Of a stretch of 30,209 bases of DNA, positions 15,425 through 23,628 are shown piece after piece (position 1 is the first letter of the stretch; each line of letters opens with the position of its first letter). The notes beneath the pieces were generated by a model. The model saw nothing but the letters and a program-made list of their open reading frames with translations. It did not search any database and was not told the origin of the DNA. The position numbers were made by a program, and so were the translations under genes. The stretch spans positions 1 to 30,209 of the forward strand of contig NZ_CAUUWA010000027.1 in assembly GCF_963548695.1 (NCBI RefSeq), written 5' to 3'. Source of the stretch: an uncultured Fretibacterium sp. (GTDB lineage: Bacteria; Synergistota; Synergistia; Synergistales; Aminobacteriaceae).

Positions 15425-17206
15425 TTGGGCGTTTCGTTGTATCGTCGATATCGTCCTCAGAGGTTTTCGGAGGTATCCGGCCAGGCGGCGGCAATCGAAA
15501 TCCTGACCCGGTCCCTGGCGGGCTCGAGGGTGGGGCATGCCTACCTGTTCTCGGGACCGCGGGGCTGCGGAAAGACCACCGTGGCCCGCATCCTGGCCAA
15601 GGCGCTGAACTGCCTTTCGCCGGAGGCCGGGGAGCCGTGCTGCGGCTGCCGCAGCTGCCAGGCTATCGCGGGGGGGGAGAGCCTGGATGTGGTCGAGATC
15701 GACGGCGCCTCCAACAACAGCGTCGACGAGATTCGGGAGCTCAAGACCCACGTGGCCCTGGCCCCGTTCTCCTCGAATTACAAGGTCTACATCATCGACG
15801 AGGTGCACATGCTGTCCATGGCGGCCTTCAACGCCCTTCTCAAGACGCTGGAGGAGCCGCCCTCCTACGTGGTGTTCGTCCTGGCCACCACGGAGCCCCA
15901 CAAGGTCCCGGTGACGATCCGTTCGCGGTGCCAGCACATCCCGTTCCACAGCATCGGCACGCGTCGGATCTTCGACCGCCTCCGCCAGGTCGTCGAATGG
16001 GAGGGGGCGGACGCCCAGCCCGAGGCCCTGTGGGAGGTGGCGCGCCAGGCGGATGGGGCCCTCCGCGATGCGCTCTCCATGCTGGAGCAGGTCGTCAACA
16101 GGGGCGATGGGCACGTCCGTCTGGAGGACGTCGAGGCGACCCTGGGCGGGGGAAGCCGGCCGGCCCTGGAGCGATGGTTTGCGGCGCTGCGCGCTCAGGA
16201 AAGCGCCTCCTTTTCGGACATGCAGCGGATGATGGCGGAGGGGGCCTCGCCCGAGCGGATACTGGAGGAGCTCTTCTCCCTGGTGCGGAACCTCTGGCTC
16301 GTTGCACGCTGGCCGGACGTCCTCGACAGCCTGGACGTATCCGAGCAGGAACGGGGCTTCCTGGAGTCGGAGTCCCCCCACTGGCCGGAGGCCGTCCTGA
16401 GGGGACTGATGTCCCGGCTCGTGAGCCTGATCGGCCAGTCGCGGATGGGACTCCGCTCCGACGTCCTGATCGGGCTTCTGATGCTGGAGGCGGTCCGGGC
16501 GACGGCCCCCGAGGCGGAGCCCGAACGCCCTGCCGTTCCGGGGTCCCCGTCCACGACGTCCCGGAAGGGGATGGAGATGCCCGTGGCCATGCCCGAGCCG
16601 GTGTCCCCGGTTCCAGCCGAGCCCGCCGTTCCGAAGGAGCCCGCTCCGCCCGCCTCGGCGCCGTCCGCCGTCCCGGAGGAGGGGGGAGAGGGGGCGGAGG
16701 TTCTGCCCCAGGCGGATTGGACGCCCCTGCCGCAGGAGGCCTGCGAGGAGCTGCTGGTCCTCGCGCACCACAGGGACTTTGTCCTTTTCTGCGCGCTTCT
16801 GGACGGGGAGTTCCTGGGGTCGGAGGGGCGATTGCTGCTGGATCTTCCCCACCGATACGTCTACGAGGTACTCTCTCTGAGCCGGCACCGTTCCGCCCTC
16901 GCGGATCTGTTCTCCCGTTACGGCGGCGGGGTGTTCCTGCGCTGTGGGGCAGCCGTGGCCGCCTGTTCTCCGTCCGTCGGAGGGGAGGCGGGAGAGGGTG
17001 CTCCCGAGGAGGCCGAGAGCGCCGAGTCGGTTGCCCCGCCCCCCGAGGATCGGGAGATCCCTCAGGATGGGGTGAGTGCCCTGCCCTTCGACGGGCTGGT
17101 GCGGGAGGTGTCCCGATTGATGAACGGCGAGGTCGTCCTGGTGAGGCGGGGGCTCGACGAATCGGACGGCGGGGTGGTTCCCGACGAGGACAAGGACGAC
17201 GAATGA
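15425..17206 (+). CDS. dnaX: DNA polymerase III subunits gamma/tau
   Basis: The 593-residue clamp-loader ATPase has YRRYRPQRFSEVSGQ at the start, Walker A GPRGCGKTT (about 44-52), a zinc module with cysteines spaced C-x8-C-x2-C-x2-C (about 63-78), Walker B YIIDEVHMLS, and sensor-1 region ATTEPHKVPVTIRSRCQ. A Pro/Ala/Glu-rich linker (about 340-430) leads to a C-terminal tau-like region. It loads the beta clamp and tethers polymerase. The start is a TTG: the one at 15425 lies 7 bases after AGGGGGG, whereas the TTG at 15419 is almost touching it. No ATG or GTG fits. I see no A-rich slippery site for making a short gamma form. It is followed 52 bases later by dnaE, not by the common ybaB-recR pair. 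Confidence 0.95.
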   Translation: MGVSLYRRYRPQRFSEVSGQAAAIEILTRSLAGSRVGHAYLFSGPRGCGKTTVARILAKALNCLSPEAGEPCCGCRSCQAIAGGESLDVVEIDGASNNSVDEIRELKTHVALAPFSSNYKVYIIDEVHMLSMAAFNALLKTLEEPPSYVVFVLATTEPHKVPVTIRSRCQHIPFHSIGTRRIFDRLRQVVEWEGADAQPEALWEVARQADGALRDALSMLEQVVNRGDGHVRLEDVEATLGGGSRPALERWFAALRAQESASFSDMQRMMAEGASPERILEELFSLVRNLWLVARWPDVLDSLDVSEQERGFLESESPHWPEAVLRGLMSRLVSLIGQSRMGLRSDVLIGLLMLEAVRATAPEAEPERPAVPGSPSTTSRKGMEMPVAMPEPVSPVPAEPAVPKEPAPPASAPSAVPEEGGEGAEVLPQADWTPLPQEACEELLVLAHHRDFVLFCALLDGEFLGSEGRLLLDLPHRYVYEVLSLSRHRSALADLFSRYGGGVFLRCGAAVAACSPSVGGEAGEGAPEEAESAESVAPPPEDREIPQDGVSALPFDGLVREVSRLMNGEVVLVRRGLDESDGGVVPDEDKDDE

Positions 17207-17258
17207 GGATATGATTAAGGATCATGACTGAAGGGATGAGGGGAAGGATGATGGGGGC

Positions 17259-20200
17259 ATGACGCGGCCTTTCGTTCATTTGCACGTGCATACCGAGTAC
17301 AGTCTTCTGGACGGGGCCATCCGCACCAGGGACCTCGCACGCAGGGTCTCGGAGTGGGGGGCCCCCGCCGTCGCCATGACGGATCACGGGGCCATGTACG
17401 GGGCGGTGGAGTTCTACGAGAACTGCCGGGCCAGCGGGGTGAAGCCCATCCTGGGCTGCGAGACCTACGTCGATCCCGACGGCCACCGTTCCCGGGAGAA
17501 GAAGGGGAAGAACAACCACCTGATCCTCCTCGCCGAGAACGACGAGGGCTACCGCAACCTCATCAAGCTGGTCTCGATCGCCAATACCGACGGGTTCTAC
17601 TACAAGCCGAGGATCGACCACGACCTGCTGGCGCGTCATGCCAAGGGGCTGATCGCCTCGTCGGCCTGCCTGGCCGGGGAGATTCCTCAGCTCATTCTCG
17701 CCGGCAAGGAGCCGGAGGCGGCCGAACGGGCCCTTTTGTACCGCGATATCATGGGCGAGGGCAACTTCTTCCTGGAGATCATGTCGAACACGCTCCCCGA
17801 GCAGGCCCTGGTCAACAAGGCCCTGGTGCGCATCTCCCGGGATACGGGCATTCCACTGATCGCGACGAGCGACGCGCACTACCTGGGCGCGGAGGACTTC
17901 GAATGGCATAAGATTCTGCTGCGCGTCAACACCCGGGCCGACGACACCGACGATGCCTTCGGGTTCAGCGTCAACGACTTCTACCTGAGGTCGCCGGAGG
18001 AGATGGACGCCTTTTTCGGGGCGGAGCTGCCCCAGGCGCTGGACAACACGGTGGCGATCGCTGAGCGCTGCTGCGTCAGCCTCGACCTGAAGACGGGCTC
18101 GTATCAGCTGCCCAGCCTGGACCTGGCCGACGGCGTGACCCTGGAGTCCCACCTCGAGGACGAGGCGCGCGCAGGGCTGCGCAGCCGCCTGGGCACGGAC
18201 GTCCCCCCTCCGGAGTACGCGGAGCGCCTGGAGTATGAGCTGGGCGTCATCAACTCGATGGGCTTCGCGGCGTACTTCCTGATCGTTGCGGGCATCATTC
18301 GGGCGGCGAAGGACCGCTCCATCCCCATTGGACCGGGGCGCGGGTCGGCCGCGGGGTCCCTGGTCGCCTGGAGCCTCCGCATCACGGATCTGGACCCCCT
18401 GAAGTACAACCTGCTGTTCGAGCGCTTCCTGAACCCGGAGCGGATCAGCATGCCCGATATCGACACCGACGTCTCGGACAAGGGGCGAGACGAGCTGCTG
18501 AAGTACATCGTGGAGCGCTACGGCAGCGACCGGGTCTCCCAGATCATCACCTTCGGGCGCATGAAGAGCCGGCAGGCGGTCAAGGATGTCGGGCGGGCCA
18601 CGGGCGTGGAGTACGCCCTGATGGACAGGGTGGCGAAGCTGATCCCCCTCGACGCCAAGAGCATCCGGGAGGCCGTCGAGCGGACCCCCGAGCTGCGCCA
18701 GGCGATGCAGGAGGATCCCCGGATCCGGGAGGTGCTGGACGTCGCCGCACACATCGAGGGGCTGGCCCGCCACGCCTCGCAGCACGCCGCGGGCGTCGTG
18801 ATCACCCCTGTGCCCATGACGGACCTCGTGCCCATCCGCCGCATCAAGCCCTCGGCCTCGCCGTCGGGATCGGAGGGAGGGCTCGACATCAGCCAGACCG
18901 TCACGCAGTTCACGATGGAACCCATCGAGAAGCTGGGGCTGGTCAAGATGGACTTCCTGGGGCTCAGCACCCTCTCGATCATCGAGGAGGCCCTGGAGAA
19001 CATCCGGCATAACGGTAAGCCCGTGCCGGACCTGAACCGCGTCCCCATGGACGACCCGGCGGCCTATCGCCTGCTGCAGGAGGCCGACACGATGGGGATC
19101 TTCCAGCTGGAGTCCTCGGGGATGCGGGCGATGCTCCGCAAGCTGCGCATCGACTGCTTCGAGGACCTGATCGCGGCGCTTGCGATGTACCGTCCCGGCC
19201 CGCTGGAGAGCGGGATGGTGGATCAGTACATCGACTGCAAGCACGGCAGGTCCCTCCCGCATTACCCTCACCCCCTTCTGGAGGGGGTGCTCAAGGAGAC
19301 CTACGGGGTCATCCTGTATCAGGAGCAGGTGATGCAGTGCGCCTCGGTCCTGGCGGGCTACACGCTCGGGGAGGCCGACCTCCTTCGCCGCGCCATGGGC
19401 AAGAAGAAGGTGGAGGTCATGCAGGAGCAGCGGGCCAAGTTTCTGGAGGGGGCCGCCCGGAACGGGATTGAGGTGAAGACGGCCGAGGGGATATTCGACC
19501 TCATCGAGAAGTTCGCGGGCTACGGATTCAACAAGTCTCACAGCGCGGCCTACGCCGTGATCGCGTATCATACGGCCTACCTGAAGGCGAACTACAAGGC
19601 GGAGTTCATGGCTGCCTACCTCTCCAGCCAGATGAAGGCCAAGAAGGACGTGCTGGCCCACTACGTGCGCGAGGTTCGCCGCAGCGGCCTGTCGGTGCTT
19701 CCCCCGGACATCAACTCCTCGATGGAGAGCTTCACGGCGGTGGGCGACCTGATCCGGTTCGGCCTGGGCGCGGTGACGCGGGTTGGGCATGGCGCGGTCG
19801 ACACGATCGTTGCGGCCCGCAAGGAGGGTAAGTTCAAGTCCCTCTGGGATTTCGTCCGGCGCGTCGACCTGCACGTCCTCAACCGGGCGACGATAGAGAA
19901 CCTGGTGAAGGCGGGGGCCTTCGACGAGATCCTGCCGAACCGGAGGCGCCTCGTCCAGGTCCTGCCCGAGTTCGTGCAGGGCGCCCAGAGGCTGGAGGGC
20001 GGTGGCGGGCAGCTCTCGCTCTTCGACTCCGCGGCGGACGACCCCGCCGACGAGGCGGGCCCCGACATCCCGGAGGCCGACGACTACGTCCTTCACGAAA
20101 AGCTGGAGTTCGAGAAGGAGGTCACGGGGCTCTACATCTCGGGGCACCCCTTCGACGGCTGCGAGGAGGCCATCGGGAGGTTCACCAACTGTTCCATCTC

Positions 20201-20720
20201 GGACCTGCCCCACTGGCAGGGGCGGACGGCGCCCAGGGTGGGAGGGATCCTCCTCTCGGCTTCGGAGAAGACAACCAAGAAGGGGGCGGTCATGGGACAG
20301 CTGATCCTGGAGGACTCGAACAGCAGCATTGAGATGGTTGCGTTCCCCAGGGTCTGGGAGAACGTGAAGGCCCAGGTCCAGGTGGGGGCACCCTTCGTGG
20401 TGGAGGGCAGGATGGGGGACAGGGAGCCCAAGAACTTCATCGTCGAGAGGCTGACTCCGCTCTCGGAGGCCGCGGATGCGGGCATCGTCCGCATCCGCCT
20501 GAAGGTGAACCTCGTTCCACAGGCTCTGAACGTCCGCGACTTCGCTCGGGCCCTTCGGGACTGCCGGGGCGCGTCCCCCGTCCTGCTGGAGTTCCAGGAC
20601 GATCGGGATGCCTGCGTCGTCTACCTGAACGATTTCAGGGTCGACCCCTCCGTGCCGGGTCGGCTGCAGAGCCGGCTCGCCGAGGTCGTGCCCCTGGAGG
20701 CCCTGGAGGTCGTCTGCTGA
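17259..20720 (+). CDS. dnaE: DNA polymerase III alpha subunit
   Basis: The 1153-residue product is a C-family replicative polymerase of the DnaE1 type. An N-terminal PHP domain carries HLHVHTEYSLLDG (His9, His11), MTDHG and SDAHYL. The palm has GPGRGSAAGS and the three catalytic aspartates: Asp400 and Asp402 in PDIDTD, and Asp565 in VKMDFLGL. Helix-hairpin-helix and OB-fold regions follow, with a beta-clamp-binding motif QLSLFD at 918-923. Length and aspartate positions are close to E. coli DnaE (401, 403, 555). The PHP metal-binding residues I can see are kept, so PHP proofreading activity is possible. It lies 52 bases after dnaX, with AAGGA about 10 bases before the ATG, so the two replisome genes are probably co-transcribed. 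Confidence 0.97.
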   Translation: MTRPFVHLHVHTEYSLLDGAIRTRDLARRVSEWGAPAVAMTDHGAMYGAVEFYENCRASGVKPILGCETYVDPDGHRSREKKGKNNHLILLAENDEGYRNLIKLVSIANTDGFYYKPRIDHDLLARHAKGLIASSACLAGEIPQLILAGKEPEAAERALLYRDIMGEGNFFLEIMSNTLPEQALVNKALVRISRDTGIPLIATSDAHYLGAEDFEWHKILLRVNTRADDTDDAFGFSVNDFYLRSPEEMDAFFGAELPQALDNTVAIAERCCVSLDLKTGSYQLPSLDLADGVTLESHLEDEARAGLRSRLGTDVPPPEYAERLEYELGVINSMGFAAYFLIVAGIIRAAKDRSIPIGPGRGSAAGSLVAWSLRITDLDPLKYNLLFERFLNPERISMPDIDTDVSDKGRDELLKYIVERYGSDRVSQIITFGRMKSRQAVKDVGRATGVEYALMDRVAKLIPLDAKSIREAVERTPELRQAMQEDPRIREVLDVAAHIEGLARHASQHAAGVVITPVPMTDLVPIRRIKPSASPSGSEGGLDISQTVTQFTMEPIEKLGLVKMDFLGLSTLSIIEEALENIRHNGKPVPDLNRVPMDDPAAYRLLQEADTMGIFQLESSGMRAMLRKLRIDCFEDLIAALAMYRPGPLESGMVDQYIDCKHGRSLPHYPHPLLEGVLKETYGVILYQEQVMQCASVLAGYTLGEADLLRRAMGKKKVEVMQEQRAKFLEGAARNGIEVKTAEGIFDLIEKFAGYGFNKSHSAAYAVIAYHTAYLKANYKAEFMAAYLSSQMKAKKDVLAHYVREVRRSGLSVLPPDINSSMESFTAVGDLIRFGLGAVTRVGHGAVDTIVAARKEGKFKSLWDFVRRVDLHVLNRATIENLVKAGAFDEILPNRRRLVQVLPEFVQGAQRLEGGGGQLSLFDSAADDPADEAGPDIPEADDYVLHEKLEFEKEVTGLYISGHPFDGCEEAIGRFTNCSISDLPHWQGRTAPRVGGILLSASEKTTKKGAVMGQLILEDSNSSIEMVAFPRVWENVKAQVQVGAPFVVEGRMGDREPKNFIVERLTPLSEAADAGIVRIRLKVNLVPQALNVRDFARALRDCRGASPVLLEFQDDRDACVVYLNDFRVDPSVPGRLQSRLAEVVPLEALEVVC

Positions 20721-20811
20721 CCGGCCGGGGCGAAAGGGCGGGCGGAGGCGCCGCGGTGTGGCGTTTGTTTTGATCATCAATCTTTTAATGCCCTTTTGTG
20801 TCTTCTAAGGT

Positions 20812-20817
20812 TACAAT
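20812..20817 (+). promoter_or_regulatory. Possible -10 box ahead of pyruvate kinase
   Basis: The 117-base gap between dnaE and pyk turns AT-rich after 20762. TACAAT at 20812-20817 matches five of six -10 positions and lies 20 bases before the ATG. No convincing -35 box is seen at 16-18 bases. It suggests pyk can be transcribed separately from dnaE, but the evidence is weak. I see no terminator after dnaE. Confidence 0.25.
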
Positions 20818-20837
20818 AATCCTGAGGTGAGGGGAAA

Positions 20838-22592
20838 ATGTTTGTAAAAATTGTCTGTACGATAGGTCCATCCAGCGAGAACTATGGGACGCTCATGTCG
20901 ATGGCCAGGGCGGGGATGAACGTTGCGCGCCTGAACTTCAGCCACGGCGATTACGAGGGGCACGAGAGGAAACTGAGCCTGATCCGGCGCGTGGAGCGGG
21001 ATGCGGGGGCTCCCATCGCCGCCCTCCTGGACACGAAGGGCCCCGAGATCCGCACGGGGCAGATGGAGAACGGGGAGGTCATGCTGATCGGCGGGAACTC
21101 CATCGTCCTCACGGGGGCTGGGGAGACGTTTGTCGGGACCGCCGAGCGCATCCACATCAATTACCCCCTCCTGGCGCGGGAGGTCACCCCCAGGCAGAAC
21201 ATCTACATCGATGACGGCACCCTGCACCTGGAGGTCGAGGGGGTGGAGGGCGAGGACGTCCGCTGCCGCATCGTTGTAGGGGGCCCATTGAGGAATACGA
21301 AGGGGGTCAACATCCCCGGGGCGACCCTGTCGCTGCCGGCGCTCTCCGAGAAGGACAAGGAGGACATCGCCTGGGGCATCCAGCACGGGATGGAGTACCT
21401 TGCCGTCTCCTTCATCAAGACCCGATCCGACGTCCTCGAGGTCCGCAAGCTGATCAAGAGCTGCGGGGGGACGATGAAGATCATCGCGAAGGTCGAGACC
21501 CACCAGGCCGTCCAGAACCTGGCGGAGATCGTCGACGTCGTGGACGGCATGATGATCGCGCGCGGCGATCTGGGGGTCGAGATCCCGACGGAGGACGTTC
21601 CCCTGGTGCAGAAGCACATCATCGAGATGTGCCGCTCCCGGGGCAAGGTCGTGATCGTGGCGACGCAGATGCTGGACTCGATGATCCGCAATCCCCGCCC
21701 CACCCGCGCCGAGGCCAGCGACGTCGCCAATGCCGTCCTGGACGGTACGGACGCCGTGATGCTCTCCGGGGAGACGGCCTCGGGGGCCTATCCGGTCGAG
21801 GCGGTGGCCACGATGCGGCGCATCGTCGACCGGGCTGAGGAGGAGCTGGGGATCTGGTGCCTTCCCTGCCGTGAACGCGGTTCGGTCGTCGGCGTCCCGG
21901 ACGCTGTGAGCGACGCGGCGGTGCTGATCGCCAAGCAGGTGGAGGCATCGGCCATCATCTCCCTGACCAAGAGCGGCTCCACGGCCAGGATGATCAGCAA
22001 GCATCGTCCCTCCTGTCCGATCCTCGGCGTGACCCCCTCTCAGCAGACGTGGCGGGAGCTCGCGTTGTGGTGGGGGGTCCGTCCCGTGCGGCTGAGCGAG
22101 CTTTCGGACGTGAACGTGGCCGCCCGGGAGGCGATCAATGCCTGTGTCGCCGGGGGCTGCATCCCGGAGGGCGAGCTGGCCGTCATCACGGCGGGCATCC
22201 CCCTGGGGCAGCCGGGCTCCACGAACATGGTCGAGGTCCTCACCACGGGGAAGATTTTGCTGACGGGGACGCCCTTGGTGCGCAGAAACGCCACGGGGAG
22301 GGTCTGCCTCGCCCGCACGCCCCGGGAGGCCGAGGAAAAGGCTGAGGAGGGGTGCATCCTGGTCGTCCGGCAGATCGAGGAGGAGCATCGCGCCGTCATG
22401 GAGAAGGCGGGGGCGGTACTCGTGGAGAGCGGGGCGCTCCTGGCCGAGGGCAATTCCATGGCTCTGGATTATAATCTGCCCTGCGTTATCGGGGTGGCGG
22501 ACCTCTTTGCGACCCTGGAGGATGGCGATGTCGTGACCGTGGACGGGATGCGGGGGCTAATCTACGGCGGAGCCGTCAAACTTGTCGTCTAG
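20838..22592 (+). CDS. pyk: Pyruvate kinase with extra C-terminal PEP-utiliser-like domain
   Basis: The 584-residue product begins KIVCTIGPSS and has GMNVARLNFSHG, LLDTKGPEIRTG, the catalytic signature IIAKVETHQAVQNL, DGMMIARGDLGVEIP and MLSGETASGAYPVEAV. It makes pyruvate and ATP from PEP and ADP in the cytoplasm. After the normal C domain (ending about 475) it carries about 105 residues resembling the PEP-synthase phosphohistidine domain, as in Bacillus-type pyruvate kinases. The phosphohistidine motif position reads LLAEGNSMALDYNLP with no histidine, so the domain is presumably structural or regulatory. GAGGGG precedes the ATG. Pyruvate made here could also serve as amino acceptor for the aminotransferase encoded in the left arm. 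Confidence 0.96.
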   Translation: MFVKIVCTIGPSSENYGTLMSMARAGMNVARLNFSHGDYEGHERKLSLIRRVERDAGAPIAALLDTKGPEIRTGQMENGEVMLIGGNSIVLTGAGETFVGTAERIHINYPLLAREVTPRQNIYIDDGTLHLEVEGVEGEDVRCRIVVGGPLRNTKGVNIPGATLSLPALSEKDKEDIAWGIQHGMEYLAVSFIKTRSDVLEVRKLIKSCGGTMKIIAKVETHQAVQNLAEIVDVVDGMMIARGDLGVEIPTEDVPLVQKHIIEMCRSRGKVVIVATQMLDSMIRNPRPTRAEASDVANAVLDGTDAVMLSGETASGAYPVEAVATMRRIVDRAEEELGIWCLPCRERGSVVGVPDAVSDAAVLIAKQVEASAIISLTKSGSTARMISKHRPSCPILGVTPSQQTWRELALWWGVRPVRLSELSDVNVAAREAINACVAGGCIPEGELAVITAGIPLGQPGSTNMVEVLTTGKILLTGTPLVRRNATGRVCLARTPREAEEKAEEGCILVVRQIEEEHRAVMEKAGAVLVESGALLAEGNSMALDYNLPCVIGVADLFATLEDGDVVTVDGMRGLIYGGAVKLVV

Positions 22593-22638
22593 GGAAACGC
22601 TGTTTAAAACAAAAACGCATATCTCCCCAAGGGTAAAG

Positions 22639-22725
22639 ATGCAAAACATCATTGAGGATCATGGGATGAACGGGTGGACCGGGCCCGATACCGAGGACGA
22701 AATGAGCGTGTACGATGTGGGATAA
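22639..22725 (+). CDS. Possible 28-residue small ORF overlapping the cdaA start
   Basis: An ATG-started frame (MQNIIEDHGMNGWTGPDTED, then eight more residues) fills the pyk-cdaA gap and stops at TAA 11 bases inside cdaA. The cdaA ATG has no good ribosome-binding site of its own, so termination-reinitiation from this frame could supply ribosomes. The peptide is acidic, and AAGGGT lies just before its ATG. No homology is recognised. It could equally be a chance frame, and conservation would decide. Confidence 0.35.
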   Translation: MQNIIEDHGMNGWTGPDTEDEMSVYDVG

Positions 22726-23533
22726 CATAAGGACCTTTTTCGATATCTTCATCGTTTCCCTGATCCTTTATCGCATCCTCGTCCTGATGGTTGGAACGAG
22801 GGCGATCCAGTTGTTGAAGGGAGTGCTGGTGCTCCTCCTCTTCTCGCTGCTGGCCTCGGTCCTCCAGCTCCGGCTTCTTACCTGGCTGTTGGGAAGGGGC
22901 CTCTGGGCTCTGAGTTTTGCCGTCCCCATCGTGTTCCAGCCGGAGCTTCGGAAGATGTTGGAGGAGATGGGGCGCGGGCACCTGTGGCGCCACAGGATCC
23001 CCCTGGACGAGGCGGAGAACCTCAGCCGGCAGGTCGCGGGCGCGCTCAACTACATGAAGGCGCACCGGATCGGAGCGCTCGTGGTGCTGCAGCAGGAGAC
23101 CGGTTTGGGGGACTATTGGCGAACGGCCGTCCACCTGAGCGCCGAGATATCGCAGGAGCTCATCATCTCGATATTCTGGAAGGACAACCCGCTGCACGAC
23201 GGAGCTCTCATCCTGGACAGGGAGAGGATGACCGCGGCGGGCTGTTATCTTCCTCTCGCCGACGCGCCGGAGATCTCGCGGTGGTACGGAACCCGCCATC
23301 GGGCCGCACTGGGACTCTCCGAGGTCTCCGACGCGCTGATTCTGGTCGTATCCGAGGAGCGGGGGGAGGTCTCCCTCGCCTACAAGGGACATCTCTCGAA
23401 GAACCTCAAGGACGTCCAGATGGAAAAGCTGCTGTTTCACTATTTCTCCGGGCGTGAGACCGTGCGCCGGACCTGGCGCGTCAGGCTTCATCGCCTGATG
23501 CAGTTGTTCTGGGAGTCGCCGGCCCAGCCATGA
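22715..23533 (+). CDS. cdaA: Diadenylate cyclase CdaA (c-di-AMP synthase)
   Basis: The 272-residue membrane enzyme has three N-terminal helices (about residues 8-72) and a cytoplasmic DAC domain (about 95-235). Both active-site motifs are present: DGA at 162-164 in NPLHDGALIL and RHR at 194-196 in GTRHRAALG. It condenses two ATP into cyclic di-AMP, which controls potassium and osmolyte balance and cell-wall homeostasis. The order cdaA-cdaR-glmM downstream is the conserved cluster known from Firmicutes, in which CdaR and GlmM bind and modulate CdaA. The start ATG lacks a clear ribosome-binding site and overlaps a possible upstream small ORF. Length agrees with the B. subtilis enzyme. Confidence 0.96.
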   Translation: MWDNIRTFFDIFIVSLILYRILVLMVGTRAIQLLKGVLVLLLFSLLASVLQLRLLTWLLGRGLWALSFAVPIVFQPELRKMLEEMGRGHLWRHRIPLDEAENLSRQVAGALNYMKAHRIGALVVLQQETGLGDYWRTAVHLSAEISQELIISIFWKDNPLHDGALILDRERMTAAGCYLPLADAPEISRWYGTRHRAALGLSEVSDALILVVSEERGEVSLAYKGHLSKNLKDVQMEKLLFHYFSGRETVRRTWRVRLHRLMQLFWESPAQP

Positions 23534-23625
23534 GAAACGTTGGGAAGACCGGTTTGGGGAGAATCTTTGTCCCCGTCTCGAAGCGTTTGCCCGCGTTCTG
23601 CACGTTCCGGAAGAAGGATGCCTGA
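23530..23625 (+). CDS. Possible 31-residue small ORF bridging cdaA and cdaR
   Basis: Its ATG overlaps the cdaA stop codon (ATGA at 23530-23533), and its TGA lies 3 bases before the cdaR ATG. It therefore exactly fills the 95-base space between the two genes. The peptide is basic (MRNVGKTGLGRIFVPVSKRL, then eleven more residues). The arrangement suggests a translational-coupling relay, with or without a functional peptide. No family is recognised; a chance frame remains possible. Confidence 0.4.
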   Translation: MRNVGKTGLGRIFVPVSKRLPAFCTFRKKDA

Positions 23626-23628
23626 GCC

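Noticed and set aside
15234..15506. 90-codon plus-strand frame in the gap before dnaX
   Set aside because: No ribosome-binding site, an Arg/Pro-rich product and a long overlap with dnaX.
15425..17206. Programmed frameshift site producing a short gamma form of DnaX
   Set aside because: No A-rich slippery heptamer with a following stem was found in the expected central part of the gene.
15391..17214. 607-codon frame overlapping dnaX in another register
   Set aside because: Gly/Arg/Pro-rich product without domains, while the dnaX frame has Walker and zinc motifs.
16095..20780. Very long minus-strand open frame (1561 codons) opposite dnaX-dnaE
   Set aside because: It is antisense to two unmistakable genes. 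In GC-rich DNA with G/C at third codon positions such mirror frames are stop-free by composition. Its product is Arg/Pro/His/Leu-rich with no domain.
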